From positions 4,652,501 to 4,716,500 of the forward strand of contig OY987251.1 in assembly GCA_963920765.1 (NCBI GenBank): 64,000 nt of DNA, read 5' to 3'. Numbering within the stretch: position 1 is the first letter of the stretch; every line of letters begins with the position of its first letter. The stretch comes from Ulota crispa. Its lineage: Eukaryota; Streptophyta; Bryopsida; Orthotrichales; Orthotrichaceae. Under the pieces are notes generated by a model, which saw only the letters and a program-made list of their open reading frames with translations, ran no database searches and had not been told where the DNA came from. Shown piece by piece: positions 54,667 through 64,000 of the stretch. The translations under genes were made by a program, and so were the position numbers.

Positions 54667-56035
54667 TACTGGACTTTATAAACCATCAAGCAATCTGACA
54701 ATTGGCAGGACGTGGACTTATCACATCCCAAAGTAGATTCAAGGCTATTAACTAATGGCCGGAATATTGACAAGGATCGGAGAAATTCTTTGTTGGTCCA
54801 TTGGGCAATGGGCATGTGACACGCACCCTCAAATACACTTCGATTACACGTCGTAAAGGAAAAACGGATAGCGCCACCCACGCACTCGTTCATTTAACTT
54901 GTGAAATGTTAAATAGTGGCGAAAGGAAATATTAACTTTGATTTGATGGAATATTGTGCGCACAAAACTGTTGAGATTTGGCTCCTAAGTTGAGTTTTTG
55001 TTTTTGTAACATTAGATCAAAGTTCTAATTCTTTGACACCAAAATTTTAGGAGTTGTTTTAGCGTGTCAAAATTTAGGGAAACCTGCGAGAGTATATTGA
55101 AGTGATTGAATTCTTGGGTATCACACTTCTGGCATTCAATGAGAAAAACAAATATTAACATTATTAGCCCATTTTGTAACTACATGCAAATTTTGTCTTT
55201 GTAGTGGCTAAGTGGGAGGCTCAAGAAGAGGGATTCCATACATTTGGAAGATCCTTAACCCCTAAAAGTCCAAATAGCGTTTTCTGGCAACATAGTGATT
55301 TTGGGTAGCTCACTACAAATGAATTTTTCTTTTTTTTTCTTTGAAAATTTCATACATGATTTTCACTAGGAGTAGCTTTAACCCCTCACCGCCTAAGGGG
55401 ACCAAAACTGTCCACCTTGCATTTCAATTTGGAAATTTTTTACTTTTCTTGAAGATTAATTTTAGTGGTAAATTTTTTAATTATTCTTGTTGAAGTCTTG
55501 TTTTAGTATAAAAAATCTGATTATGAAAATGAATGACTATAATTTGTTTATTCAAGATTTTGTGCAAGGATGTCCATTGCAAATCTTCACTTTCTAGTGT
55601 TGAGAGCTCTTGGAAATGAGCCTCAAGTACACTAGAATTTGGAGAAACAATCACATTAGAAACTTAATTTAAAAAGTTATAGAGTAGATTTTAAGAAGCT
55701 GTATATTGATTAGGGTTACACATGTTGTACTTTACATACTCATATTTTTTTTTATATCCTCAATTTTAAATTTGAGATGTGCAAAGAGGATTGAAAAACT
55801 TCAAATCACTTTCAGAGTTTTAACACCCACATGATCAAATCTTATCATCTTTCAATCCATAAGTGATATTGTTGTGTTTTCTTTTTAGGACTATGTGATC
55901 TCTAACATATCTAGTTTGAATTTGTACAGTTACGAGTTTTTTAAAATGATGCAACTTATCAAAATGTTGCCATTTAGTTCATCTAACATCAGATTCTCAG
56001 ATGCTTGGGAATGTCCGTGGACAGTGAGGGATTAA
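54667..56035. other. Spacer with unpaired TTAA-element ends
   Basis: Contains left-type ends after TTAA at 55255 (CCCCTAAAAGTCCAAATAGC, like copy A) and near 55379 (CCCCTCACCGCC), whose right ends I could not pair. No supported gene. Confidence 0.45.
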
Positions 56036-56930
56036 CTCTTAAAATACCAAGGCCATTTTCTGCCAAAAACCACTCAAAACTGCCCCTACTGCTGTGTTCA
56101 TCAAAAATTCCAACAAAATGCCTTTTTTTGAAAATCTAACCATGGGACCTTGTAATGTACTTGTAGAAGTAGTAAAAATTTTGTGATATTTGACCATATG
56201 GATTGAGAGTTGTGAGCATTTGAAGAAAAAAACTTTTTGTTTTTTTTTTTTTCCATTGTGCCCAAAAATTTCAGATGGCTTTGAGTGACATTTGTTGATT
56301 TTTTTGCACTACAGACCTTGAAGATGTAATTTTATCTTACATGTTGTCAAGTTAGACCTTTGCACACCAATTTTCAAGTCAATCAAAGATACAGAACACA
56401 TCTTACAAAATATTGCAATGCCACTATATGACAAGTTTTGCTAATACACGATGACATTTTTGAGTGAAGTTTCCCACCACATGTTTTTTGATATGAAAAA
56501 TCCAAACAATGTATTTGAAGATAAATATTCACTTCAAATGTCAAAAACAAAAAAAAAGTTAAAAAACTCAAAATCTCTAAAATTTACAAGCACCCAAAGC
56601 TTAATCTAACCTCCTAATTGAAAATGAACGGAGGCAATGACAAAATATTAAGGACCACCACAGCAACATGTGGCAACCCCTTACTTGCACCCCCCCTTCA
56701 AAGTCAATATCTTTTCTCTTGCCCAAGCTGCCCCTTAAATTGCTTTTGGCAAAAAAAAACCCATAACTTTTGAACCGTGTGACACAATCACATGATTTTT
56801 TGCATCCCACAAACCTTATACATTCCTACACACCCATAAAAAGTTTCAAAAAATTATGTCAAAATTTGAGGTCACACGAGCCTACCCAAAATCCTAAAAG
56901 TCCCTCAAGCGGACTTTGGTCCTTCCGGGG
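56036..56930. mobile_element. TTAA-flanked element, copy E
   Basis: TTAA on both sides. Left end CTCTTAAAATACCAAGGCC, right end GGACTTTGGTCCTTCCGGGG. 895 bp. Shares the phrase GCCCAAAAATTTCAGATGGC and its placement with copy D at 46018, so the two are diverged relatives. Confidence 0.68.
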
Positions 56931-56934
56931 TTAA

Positions 56935-57190
56935 GGTCCAACAGGGACATTTTATGATATTCTCAAATCTAACCAAGGGAATGTTTCATATTTTGAAATA
57001 ACTAAGAGACTTTTTTGTCAAGTTTTTTTTTTAATAAACTAGGGGCATTAATGATATTCTCAAAGATAACCAAGGGTATTCCTGATGTTCTTACATATAG
57101 CCAGGTGTGTTTTTGATATTTCAAATCTTTGCGGGGTATATTTGAGATTTTGAAATAGCCAGTGAGGGCATTTTTGACATCTTCCTTTTC
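56935..57190. repeat. Degenerate 35-45-bp tandem repeat
   Basis: About six loose units built on a phrase like GATATTCTCAAATCTAACCA followed by a short G-rich stretch (GGGGCATTAATGATATTC, GGGTATTCCTGATG, GGGGTATATTTGAGATTTT, GAGGGCATTTTTGACATC). Length and sequence vary strongly between units. Confidence 0.6.
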
Positions 57191-57718
57191 TTTTAAACCA
57201 TACACCTTTGTATAGGTCCCTTTTACATCATTTTTACTTCTTTCTTTTCTTTCTTTAATCTTTATTTTATGTAAGTTTTTATACATTGCTCTTACATACC
57301 CAAATATAAAAAATCAATACCAAGAGAAAATAGAAAGTCAAAGTAAAAACTCAAGGTATTTTTAAAATTGGAACAAACTAATATCCTAAATTTGAATCCA
57401 TAGTAAACCCCAAGATGTGGAACAATACTACAAAAATGCAATGTATTATAAAGAATCTTAAACGTAATTTTTAATACACAAATTAAACTAAACTAAGGAA
57501 AATAAGAAAATGACTCATCATATGCAAAATATGAAATTAAAATGGACAAAAAATAGAACAATAACTGATCAGTTTTTCATTTATAAAATCCTATTAATAA
57601 TTCTCCTTTTACTATTTTAATAATGATATATAAGGTATCAAGATTCAACAGTTTAATCATAATCTTTTTTATAACATCTATGAGTTTCATCCTTGGTGAA
57701 TTTTTGTTAGTGTAAATC
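57191..57718. other. Very AT-rich spacer
   Basis: Low-complexity DNA. Two minus-strand frames (57002-57286 and 57577-57975) look like chance results of AT-rich sequence. Confidence 0.45.
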
Positions 57719-58404
57719 ATGGATACACATGAGCTTGATATATTGTTGACAAAGGATGGAGGCTTAACAAAGTATAATGATACGCCACGAAGGTATTTAA
57801 AATTTTTTTTGCACGCCTCGCCAAATAAAAATAGTAAGGAAATTTCTATGCTTTTGGAAGCCCTCTTGAAGACTACTAGTAAGTCAATATTGTCCAACAT
57901 TATTTTCCCAGGCTTGGAAATGTTGCCTTTAATTCCCACACGTTTACGTTGTAATAATACCATAACAATCGACAATAGGTTTGTAGGGCTACAGATTCTG
58001 TATCACATCCTTGACCAATTTCAAACTGATTTTCTCAAAACCCCCATCCTCCGCAAGACGTTGCATTTGTTACAGCATTTGGAGAGTTGTGGAGTGCTTC
58101 AAGGGCATGAGCTTTGTGGTTGTAGTCCACATTTTTGCTTTGTAGAATTTTTGAAGCTCCTTTTCAAGCTTAAATCGCATGAAGATCGCATAGTGCAAGC
58201 CAAGGTGGATTGAGATCTATGTCTCAAATGCCCTTGTGGCATTGGTCGCACGATGAATGCATGCAAGCTGCCAAATTTGCAAGGCCAGCGGAACTAGTTA
58301 GGCTTGTAGAATTAGTCAGGCAAGCGGAATTAGCTAAGCAAGCCAAATTGGCTAAGCAAGTGGAAAGAGCAAAGCTAGAGGAACAAGCAAAGCCACAAGA
58401 ATAA
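57719..58404 (+). other. Unrecognised open frames, possible relic gene
   Basis: A 164-codon frame (57719-58213) is followed by a 64-codon frame (58210-58404) overlapping it by 4 nt. The first contains Leu-rich stretches (LQILYHILDQ, LHLLQHLESC) and a Cys cluster (CGVLQGHELCGC). The second has a degenerate repeat (AELVRLVELVRQAELAKQAK) from a short DNA tandem repeat and would be helical. I recognise neither. A relic of a host gene or transposable element fits, and chance cannot be excluded. Confidence 0.3.
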
Positions 58405-61040
58405 AAAATTAAGATCCATGGAAAAAAAAAAGATTTTGAATTAGTGTATCAAGAGATTTTGAGCTCCATTGGAAAAAATCCATCATTCTTCTATTCCAAC
58501 CAATTTTTTGAGTGTATGCTCCAAATATTGTCTATAAATTTATGCTATAATTAGGCATTTTTTTGGAAAGTTTGACCAGTTTTAATCCAATTTATTCAAA
58601 TTTCAACCTAGAATTATGTTGTTTTGCTTGGTTGACTTTATTTATTTATATGTATATATTTCCCTACTCATTGTTTTGTTTTGAGTACGCCTCCAACTTT
58701 GACCATGGCTTGCTTGCCCATTGTGGTACAAAGCATTAAACTCCCCAACTCAAGTTTTGTATGTGGGGAATAATAGAATTTTGTACAAATCCAATGCACA
58801 CGTTTCATGGGTTGATGAAGATATGTATGGTAGGTGGCTTTTTGAATGCTCCCATTGACAAAGAAAGAGAATCCCGAATATTTATTGTAATGATTATCTT
58901 TCATGACCAAGCATCTTAGCCCTTTTTCGTACGTAGAGTTCTTTTATAAGAGAACTTGTATGTTTTGGAAGTGATACTTGAAGCTACTCCTTGTGATGTC
59001 ATATGGATTTATTTTTTTAGTTGTTTTTGAAAAGACCCAAAATCAGTCAATGTAGAGAGTTCACACCTTTACACATGATCATTGACATGCCAAGTATTTA
59101 CAACTACTTTTGAAGAGCCCTCAAATTTTTGTCCCTCATCCTTGCTCTTCAAGAATGCTTCATAAATAATCAATTGATCAATCATCACATTGAGCATAGG
59201 ATAAAGCTTACTAAACTTGGGATGTATAATCATTTCAAGGGTCATTGCCTAACACACTTAGTTTGAGTGTCAAGAGAACATTTTGAAAGGTCTTGAGTAC
59301 TTATCATTTGTGTATTGTGTGTATCAATCCCTAAACATGTAACAATGCAAATGCTTTTAAGCTCTAAGGACATCTCCACTCAACCTCAAAAACTACATTA
59401 ATAGGAAACACATTGTTTTTCTTGTTTCTAGTATTGACCACTTGCTTATCCCACCTATCCAACTAGGTGCATTAGCCACTAAAAGGCCCAAGTTCATTTT
59501 TTCTCAAAGGTCACCTAGAAATTATCATTTGTAGTCATGATCTCAAGAACAATGTGTTTCTTTTTTTTACAAATATAACTATAAGATCTTGCATTAGACT
59601 TATGCAAGGAGCCATGATGAAAGTTTCATGAGGTTTGCTTTTACGAATTAAGAGATTTGATCATTCAAAGTTGGTAAAAAACTTTTTCGAACCTTTGCCC
59701 AAGATTTTCAAGTCCCATTGATCGCATATTGTGAATAGTTTTTGCAACATGGATGCAAAAGAGATTTATCCAACAAGCTTTAAATCATTTAGGCATATTT
59801 CCACAAGTTTAAGGCCAACAAAAACATGGAACACACCCTACATGGCTTTGCATTAAAAACATGTGCTTGAAATTCACACTGCATTGGAGTTTTTTGCAAA
59901 TTAAAATTTTGAGGGCTCTTGAAATATAGAAATCCAAGCAGGGCATTGAAAAAACTTACCTTTATTGACAACAACAAAAAAAAATGAAAAAAAACCAAAT
60001 CTTAATAGCTATTGTATCTCAGAAGTAGTACACTACTGTTTTGGATTTTATCCAATGAGAGTCATGCTTCATAGATTGCAGAGAAGGCAATGGAAAATGA
60101 CATTCTCAACTTGCCCCTAGTTCAGAATTATCCATAAAATACTCATAACTTTTAAATTGTAAATCCCATTTCTATAAAAATTATATTCCCATATAGCTAG
60201 TTGCAAAACTCCATGTTTTTGTTCACCTTCGGTGTGAATGTACCCAAAGGAGGGTTGAAGCATGTAGATTTAGAGCTTTTGAGTAAAGAATTAAGTATGG
60301 CCTATGAAGATTCCAAAATTAGATTTCACTATTGCAAGTGTTCTTTCTTTCTTCTCTTTCTTCCATCTATATATGAACTAACTCAAAGTCTTGCACAAAA
60401 ATCATGAAACACCCGCTATTCAAATCATTCACTCAATTGAAAAAGAAACAAACAACTAAACCAATTTTCCAAATACATTTGGATATACTTCATCCATTTC
60501 ATAGAAAAAACATTTGAAATCATTTAGCGTCCATGTAATGAACGCCTGCACTCTTAGGGGTTAACCCTTAAATGTCTAAAAAACCCTTTGCAACTAGTGT
60601 AATACACAATATTTTTCTTGTATTTGAAACATATCCACACCTTAACTACATTTGAGATCGACAAAGAAACTAGAATATAGATCAATGCAATTCTAGTGAG
60701 CTATTTGAAATACCAACTTAAACTTCTTGTTGATATCAAATGCAAACTATACAAAAATGTACCTACTATGCCCATAGGACGTTTAAGGTTTAAACGTCAT
60801 CCCATATTGGATTTTGCAAAGAAAAGCCCAATCATTTCTCCTCATAGACAAGCAAAAGAGTTAGAAATATATATACATATGAAATACAGCTCACTGCTTG
60901 GGCAGTAAATCTCAAGCATTTAATTCCCAATCTATGCAGTATTTTCTGGATTTGAGTGATTAAAAAACAAGCCCCTATTCACAAACACTACTACTGTCTC
61001 TACAGTCTACAGGCATTTCATTTTTTTAAATTTATTTGTC
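58405..61040. other. AT-rich spacer, no gene
   Basis: Repeat-derived DNA. A diverged member of the GCATCTCC family lies near 59105-59375 (CTTCATAAATAATCAATTGATC, then GGACATCTCCACTC). TTAGGGGTTAACCC at 60555 marks another TTAA-type terminus. The frames at 60201 and 60696 show no domain. Confidence 0.45.
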
Positions 61041-63964
61041 TTATAGAAAGTCAGGTTGGCCAGTGGAGGTGAGACACCTGTGCCACATGCGGCTGTTGGG
61101 GTCCACGTTTCTGGCATAAGCAATGACCTCTGGAATGGGAAGCAGCACGTAATGGTTGTTGGCAATTCCCACGGTCACTCCAGTGAATCCAGCAAAACCT
61201 GCATGAACCTGCAAAATAAGAAACAACAAACAAATTACGGAACCAAGTATGGAAGTGTTTTGGGAAACAACAAAACCTGCAATCAAATATAATGTTTAAG
61301 AAAGTATTTTTGCAAGAAGCATGGAAAATACAAGGATCTGAAGTTTTTCAAAGTTGGAAAGCGTCGATAATAGTGGCCATTTCCAAGCCCAACATGGAAG
61401 TTTGTTCCTGTCAAATACGGCAAGGACTAGGAGTACAACATGCACTTTAGACAAGTTCTTTGATAATAGAGGTCAACCTTATGTAGTAATACATTATTTA
61501 TTTTACTGAATGTGAGGAGAATATGCCAAATTATAATGATGCTTGGATGAGGTCAGAAAAAAACGTTGATCATATCCAACCGTTAACTGTAAACAAGCAC
61601 TCCATTTAACTGGGTCCAAAACACAAAAAACAGTGGGACCTTGACACTATCCAAGTGTTTCTCTTGCAAAGGTTGACCTTATCCGAGCAAAATTGTAGTT
61701 GATTACCAATTCCAAAAGTTTATTCAGCTAAATTATGGGCGTAAGGTTGGGACCAAGAAGTTGCTATTTCATATATAGAGGTTATTCCCTTGGGTAATAT
61801 ACATTTTGAGACATGTTCAATTGTACTCCAGGTAAAGTGTTTTTGAAACCATAAACCACTGCAAGGAAATCTCCAAACGAAATCATTGTAAAAAATTAGG
61901 GTTTCAAAACTGGTACAAAAACTTAAATTCGTAGTTGGGGGGGATTAATTGGGGATTAGAAGATAATTCATCCACTTTCTACAAAGTATGTTCATTCATT
62001 TTCATGCAGTGATTTACATCTTGTAATGTTGGACTCATCAAGCATCACAAGTAAGAAAAGAAAAGGCCTTCCTTGTCAAGCTTTGCCTCCTCCAAGAATC
62101 AGCCTTTTTTTCCGTGATACTCTCTTTGTCAAGTATTACTCCATACTTAAAAATATAGAAACCTTAGAACAAATTGATGAAAAGCTTGCATGTGAAAGTG
62201 AATTGAAAGCATAAGAGTTTTGATATGAAGTACTTTTCTACAAATGGGTTGCAAAATACAATGATGCTAGGTTGTAAGAGAAACGTTTGGATAGTGTCAA
62301 GATCCCCTCACTTTTTTGTGTTCTATGCCCAATTAAGCAGAGTGTTTGTTTACAATCAGTGCTTAAATATGGTCAACATTTTTTCTTGCCCAAGGCATTG
62401 ACTTTATCCAAGAATCACTATATGAGAATTTCAACGAAAAATTGTGTAAAAAACGCGAGAGGTCTTTTTTTTTTTTTTTGGTTTGTTTGGCTAGAAAAGA
62501 GACGTACCGCGTTTTGCCCAAGTACAGCACACAAGATTCGGTCCGAAGCGTTGGCACGACAGGCTCGGATCATGTACGTCGGATCAATGTACTTGACATC
62601 CACTGATACTCCAATAGTTTTAAAATGTTGCTTTACCTGCATTTTATCATATAAACAAATAAAATGATTAGCAACTTTAATGAGCCGCTTTGTATTGCAG
62701 ACCTGGGGTAAAATGGAAGTACAGTAGAACTTGTGTTAAAAATGCATATTGCCCAAGTGAATAATCTCTATATATGAAATAGCAACTTTTTGGTCCCAAA
62801 CCGTGTTCACAAATGTGGCTATATTTAGCAAAACTTTACCTTAAAATATATACTATAGTGCATGACACTTATAACCAACAACTATTGTCATAATAAGAAA
62901 TACTAAAGCGCAACACATATATTTATTAGCTCAGAAGCAGTTCCACTAGCAAGAAGAACATAATCTAAACTTCATGGTGGTGGTCTTGGATTTTTTTTGC
63001 CGGAGCAATAGACTACTGTATCCATTTGAATTCAAGAATTGTTGGTTATGAGTGTCCTACTACTACAAAAACAAAAAAAGTTGACATCACATTGTTAAAT
63101 TTGAAAATTTAGCACATTGAGCGGTGTTTTTAGTAGCTTGAGATAGTTATGAAAACACGTTTTGAGATTGCTAGTCCCAACCTTAGACCCACGGTTAAGG
63201 TGTATAAACATTTGGAATTGGTAATTGAATAATTTGGCACGGTCCTCCCACATTGAGTAAAACAAACAATGTATTGATGGAACAGAAATAACATGTCTAA
63301 AGTACATATCCTATACCAATCCTAGTTATATGCAATTGAACAATTTCTTCTGTGGAAATAATTACAATCGAGGACACTAACTAATCTTTGTTGGTGAATC
63401 CAACATTGAATTTTACAACAGGATGTACAAGATCAAGAGTAAGGAGAGGCAACACTCGAGGAGTGGAGTTTTTTGAGCTTCACCTGAAATTATTGTTCAT
63501 TTCTCATATTCAATTGGTTTTCATATATTTACTGTAGATACCACCTCTGTGGAGAATGCTATACCAAGAGTGGGGATCCATGAGTCGGGAGCCTAGATTT
63601 TTTGTCAAAATACCAAATTTCATCTATAACCGTGTACATAGGGCCCTACAATTGTGCATTTTAAACTTTTATCTCTTGAAAAACTTGCAGTATTTTTAGA
63701 TTTTCCATTAATTTTGAGCTCAAAATTGGTTCCAATCACAGAATCTTAGATCATTGCTCACCGCTTATGACTCACCGTTTTATGCTCACAAAACAGCGTC
63801 ATCCCCACCCCTCTGTTTATACTATGACTACACTTTTTCCTTTAAAAGTTTGGCTGAGTTCTATGGAGAGGCATGCTAACCTCTTTTGTGATATGACCGC
63901 CAATGTCTCCCAGGACTGGGTTTCCAGAAGCATCCTTGGCAGTTGATAAACCTGCCATCAAATC
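61041..63964 (-). CDS. PFK: ATP-dependent 6-phosphofructokinase, plant type, 3' part only
   Basis: Phosphorylates fructose 6-phosphate to fructose 1,6-bisphosphate in glycolysis. Three exons on the minus strand: 63964-63881, 62636-62508 and 61208-61041, all phase 0, giving the last 126 residues. Recognisable family blocks are DLMAGLSTAKDASGN, VDVKYIDPTYMIRA, SDRILCAVLGQNA and VHAGFAGFTGVTVGIANN, ending RMWHRCLTSTGQPDFL. These match the C-terminal lobe of plant ATP-PFKs; the catalytic and ATP-binding parts lie upstream, beyond the right edge. A cytosolic or plastid location cannot be told without the N terminus. Introns of 1299 and 1244 bp hold repeats. The pyrophosphate-dependent family is a less likely alternative. 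The intact frame and consensus splice sites suggest a working gene. Confidence 0.9.
61700..61825 (+). repeat. Repeat in PFK intron, partner of 62735
   Basis: The segment GGGACCAAGAAGTTGCTATT, CATATATAGAGGTTATTCCC, TTGGGTAATATACATTTTGA is the complement of the sequence at 62735-62840. The two lie in adjacent introns in opposite orientation with one exon between them. Confidence 0.75.
62735..62840 (-). repeat. Repeat in PFK intron, partner of 61700
   Basis: Plus-strand text CATATTGCCCAAGTGAATAA, TATATATGAAATAGCAAC and TTTTTGGTCCCAAACCGTG is the reverse of the 61700 block. Element limits unclear. Confidence 0.75.
63552..63808 (+). repeat. Dispersed repeat with GTCAAAATA core, copy 3 (PFK intron)
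   Basis: TGGAGAATGCTATACCAAGA, GGGGATCCATGAGTCGGGAG, TTTTTTGTCAAAATACCAAA, ACATAGGGCCC and TTTTATGCTCACAAAACAG follow the order seen at 25195 and 47308. It is the best-preserved copy. Confidence 0.72.
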
Positions 63965-64000
63965 CTGACAGCATAGAAAATAAAAGCACCGTCAAATATC

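Noticed and set aside
1-64000. tRNA, rRNA or CRISPR features
   Set aside because: No clover-leaf B-box motif, rRNA signature or spaced direct-repeat array was seen by eye; a covariance-model scan would be needed to exclude a tRNA.

Overview
The window looks like nuclear DNA from a streptophyte (plant lineage). Evidence: a full plant-type Dicer-like gene, an orthologue of plant ABERRANT ROOT FORMATION 4, the 3' end of a plant ATP-phosphofructokinase, a decayed plastid psbD fragment inside an intron, Stowaway-type MITEs with TA duplications, and CCCTAAA-type telomere-like repeats. A fused EgtD-EgtB ergothioneine gene, a type I know best from fungi, argues against a seed plant and hints at a bryophyte, lycophyte or charophyte. 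I cannot name the species.

Layout. Positions 2493-18439 (+) hold a 28-exon Dicer-like gene. All exon phases join and give about 1959 residues: helicase, dimerisation domain, PAZ region, RNase IIIa, RNase IIIb and two dsRNA-binding domains. Positions 19567-26140 (+) hold a 14-exon ALF4/glomulin-like gene of about 637 residues. Positions 27542-30038 (-) hold a GC-rich, two-coding-exon ergothioneine synthase of about 800 residues. From about 30 kb to 61 kb I see no convincing gene, only stacked and nested short transposable elements, foldbacks and minisatellites in AT-rich DNA. From 61041 to the right edge (-) lie the last three exons of a 6-phosphofructokinase whose 5' part is outside the window.

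The main story is repeat architecture. At least a dozen MITE or foldback families can be recognised by eye from copies inside the window. Three copies of one family carry 9-bp target duplications (Mutator-like). Two copies of a Stowaway-like element lie in Dicer-like introns. A 330-bp family with AAGGTAGGAGGCTC ends has six copies. A 290-bp family has four copies, one split by a 1.5-kb element with TTAA-CCCCTAAAGG ends. Two long perfect-looking foldbacks could give dsRNA hairpins. In the Dicer-like gene both the first and the last intron consist largely of ~100-120-bp tandem duplications that start at the 5' splice site, so the donor sequence is repeated along the intron.

The genes belong to separate pathways (small-RNA production, ubiquitin-ligase control, thiol antioxidant synthesis, glycolysis) and I see no operon-like logic. 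A loose link is that the intronic hairpin elements are the kind of substrate a Dicer-like enzyme processes. All repeat alignments were made by eye, so family boundaries are good to a few bases at best where target duplications are seen and to tens of bases elsewhere.
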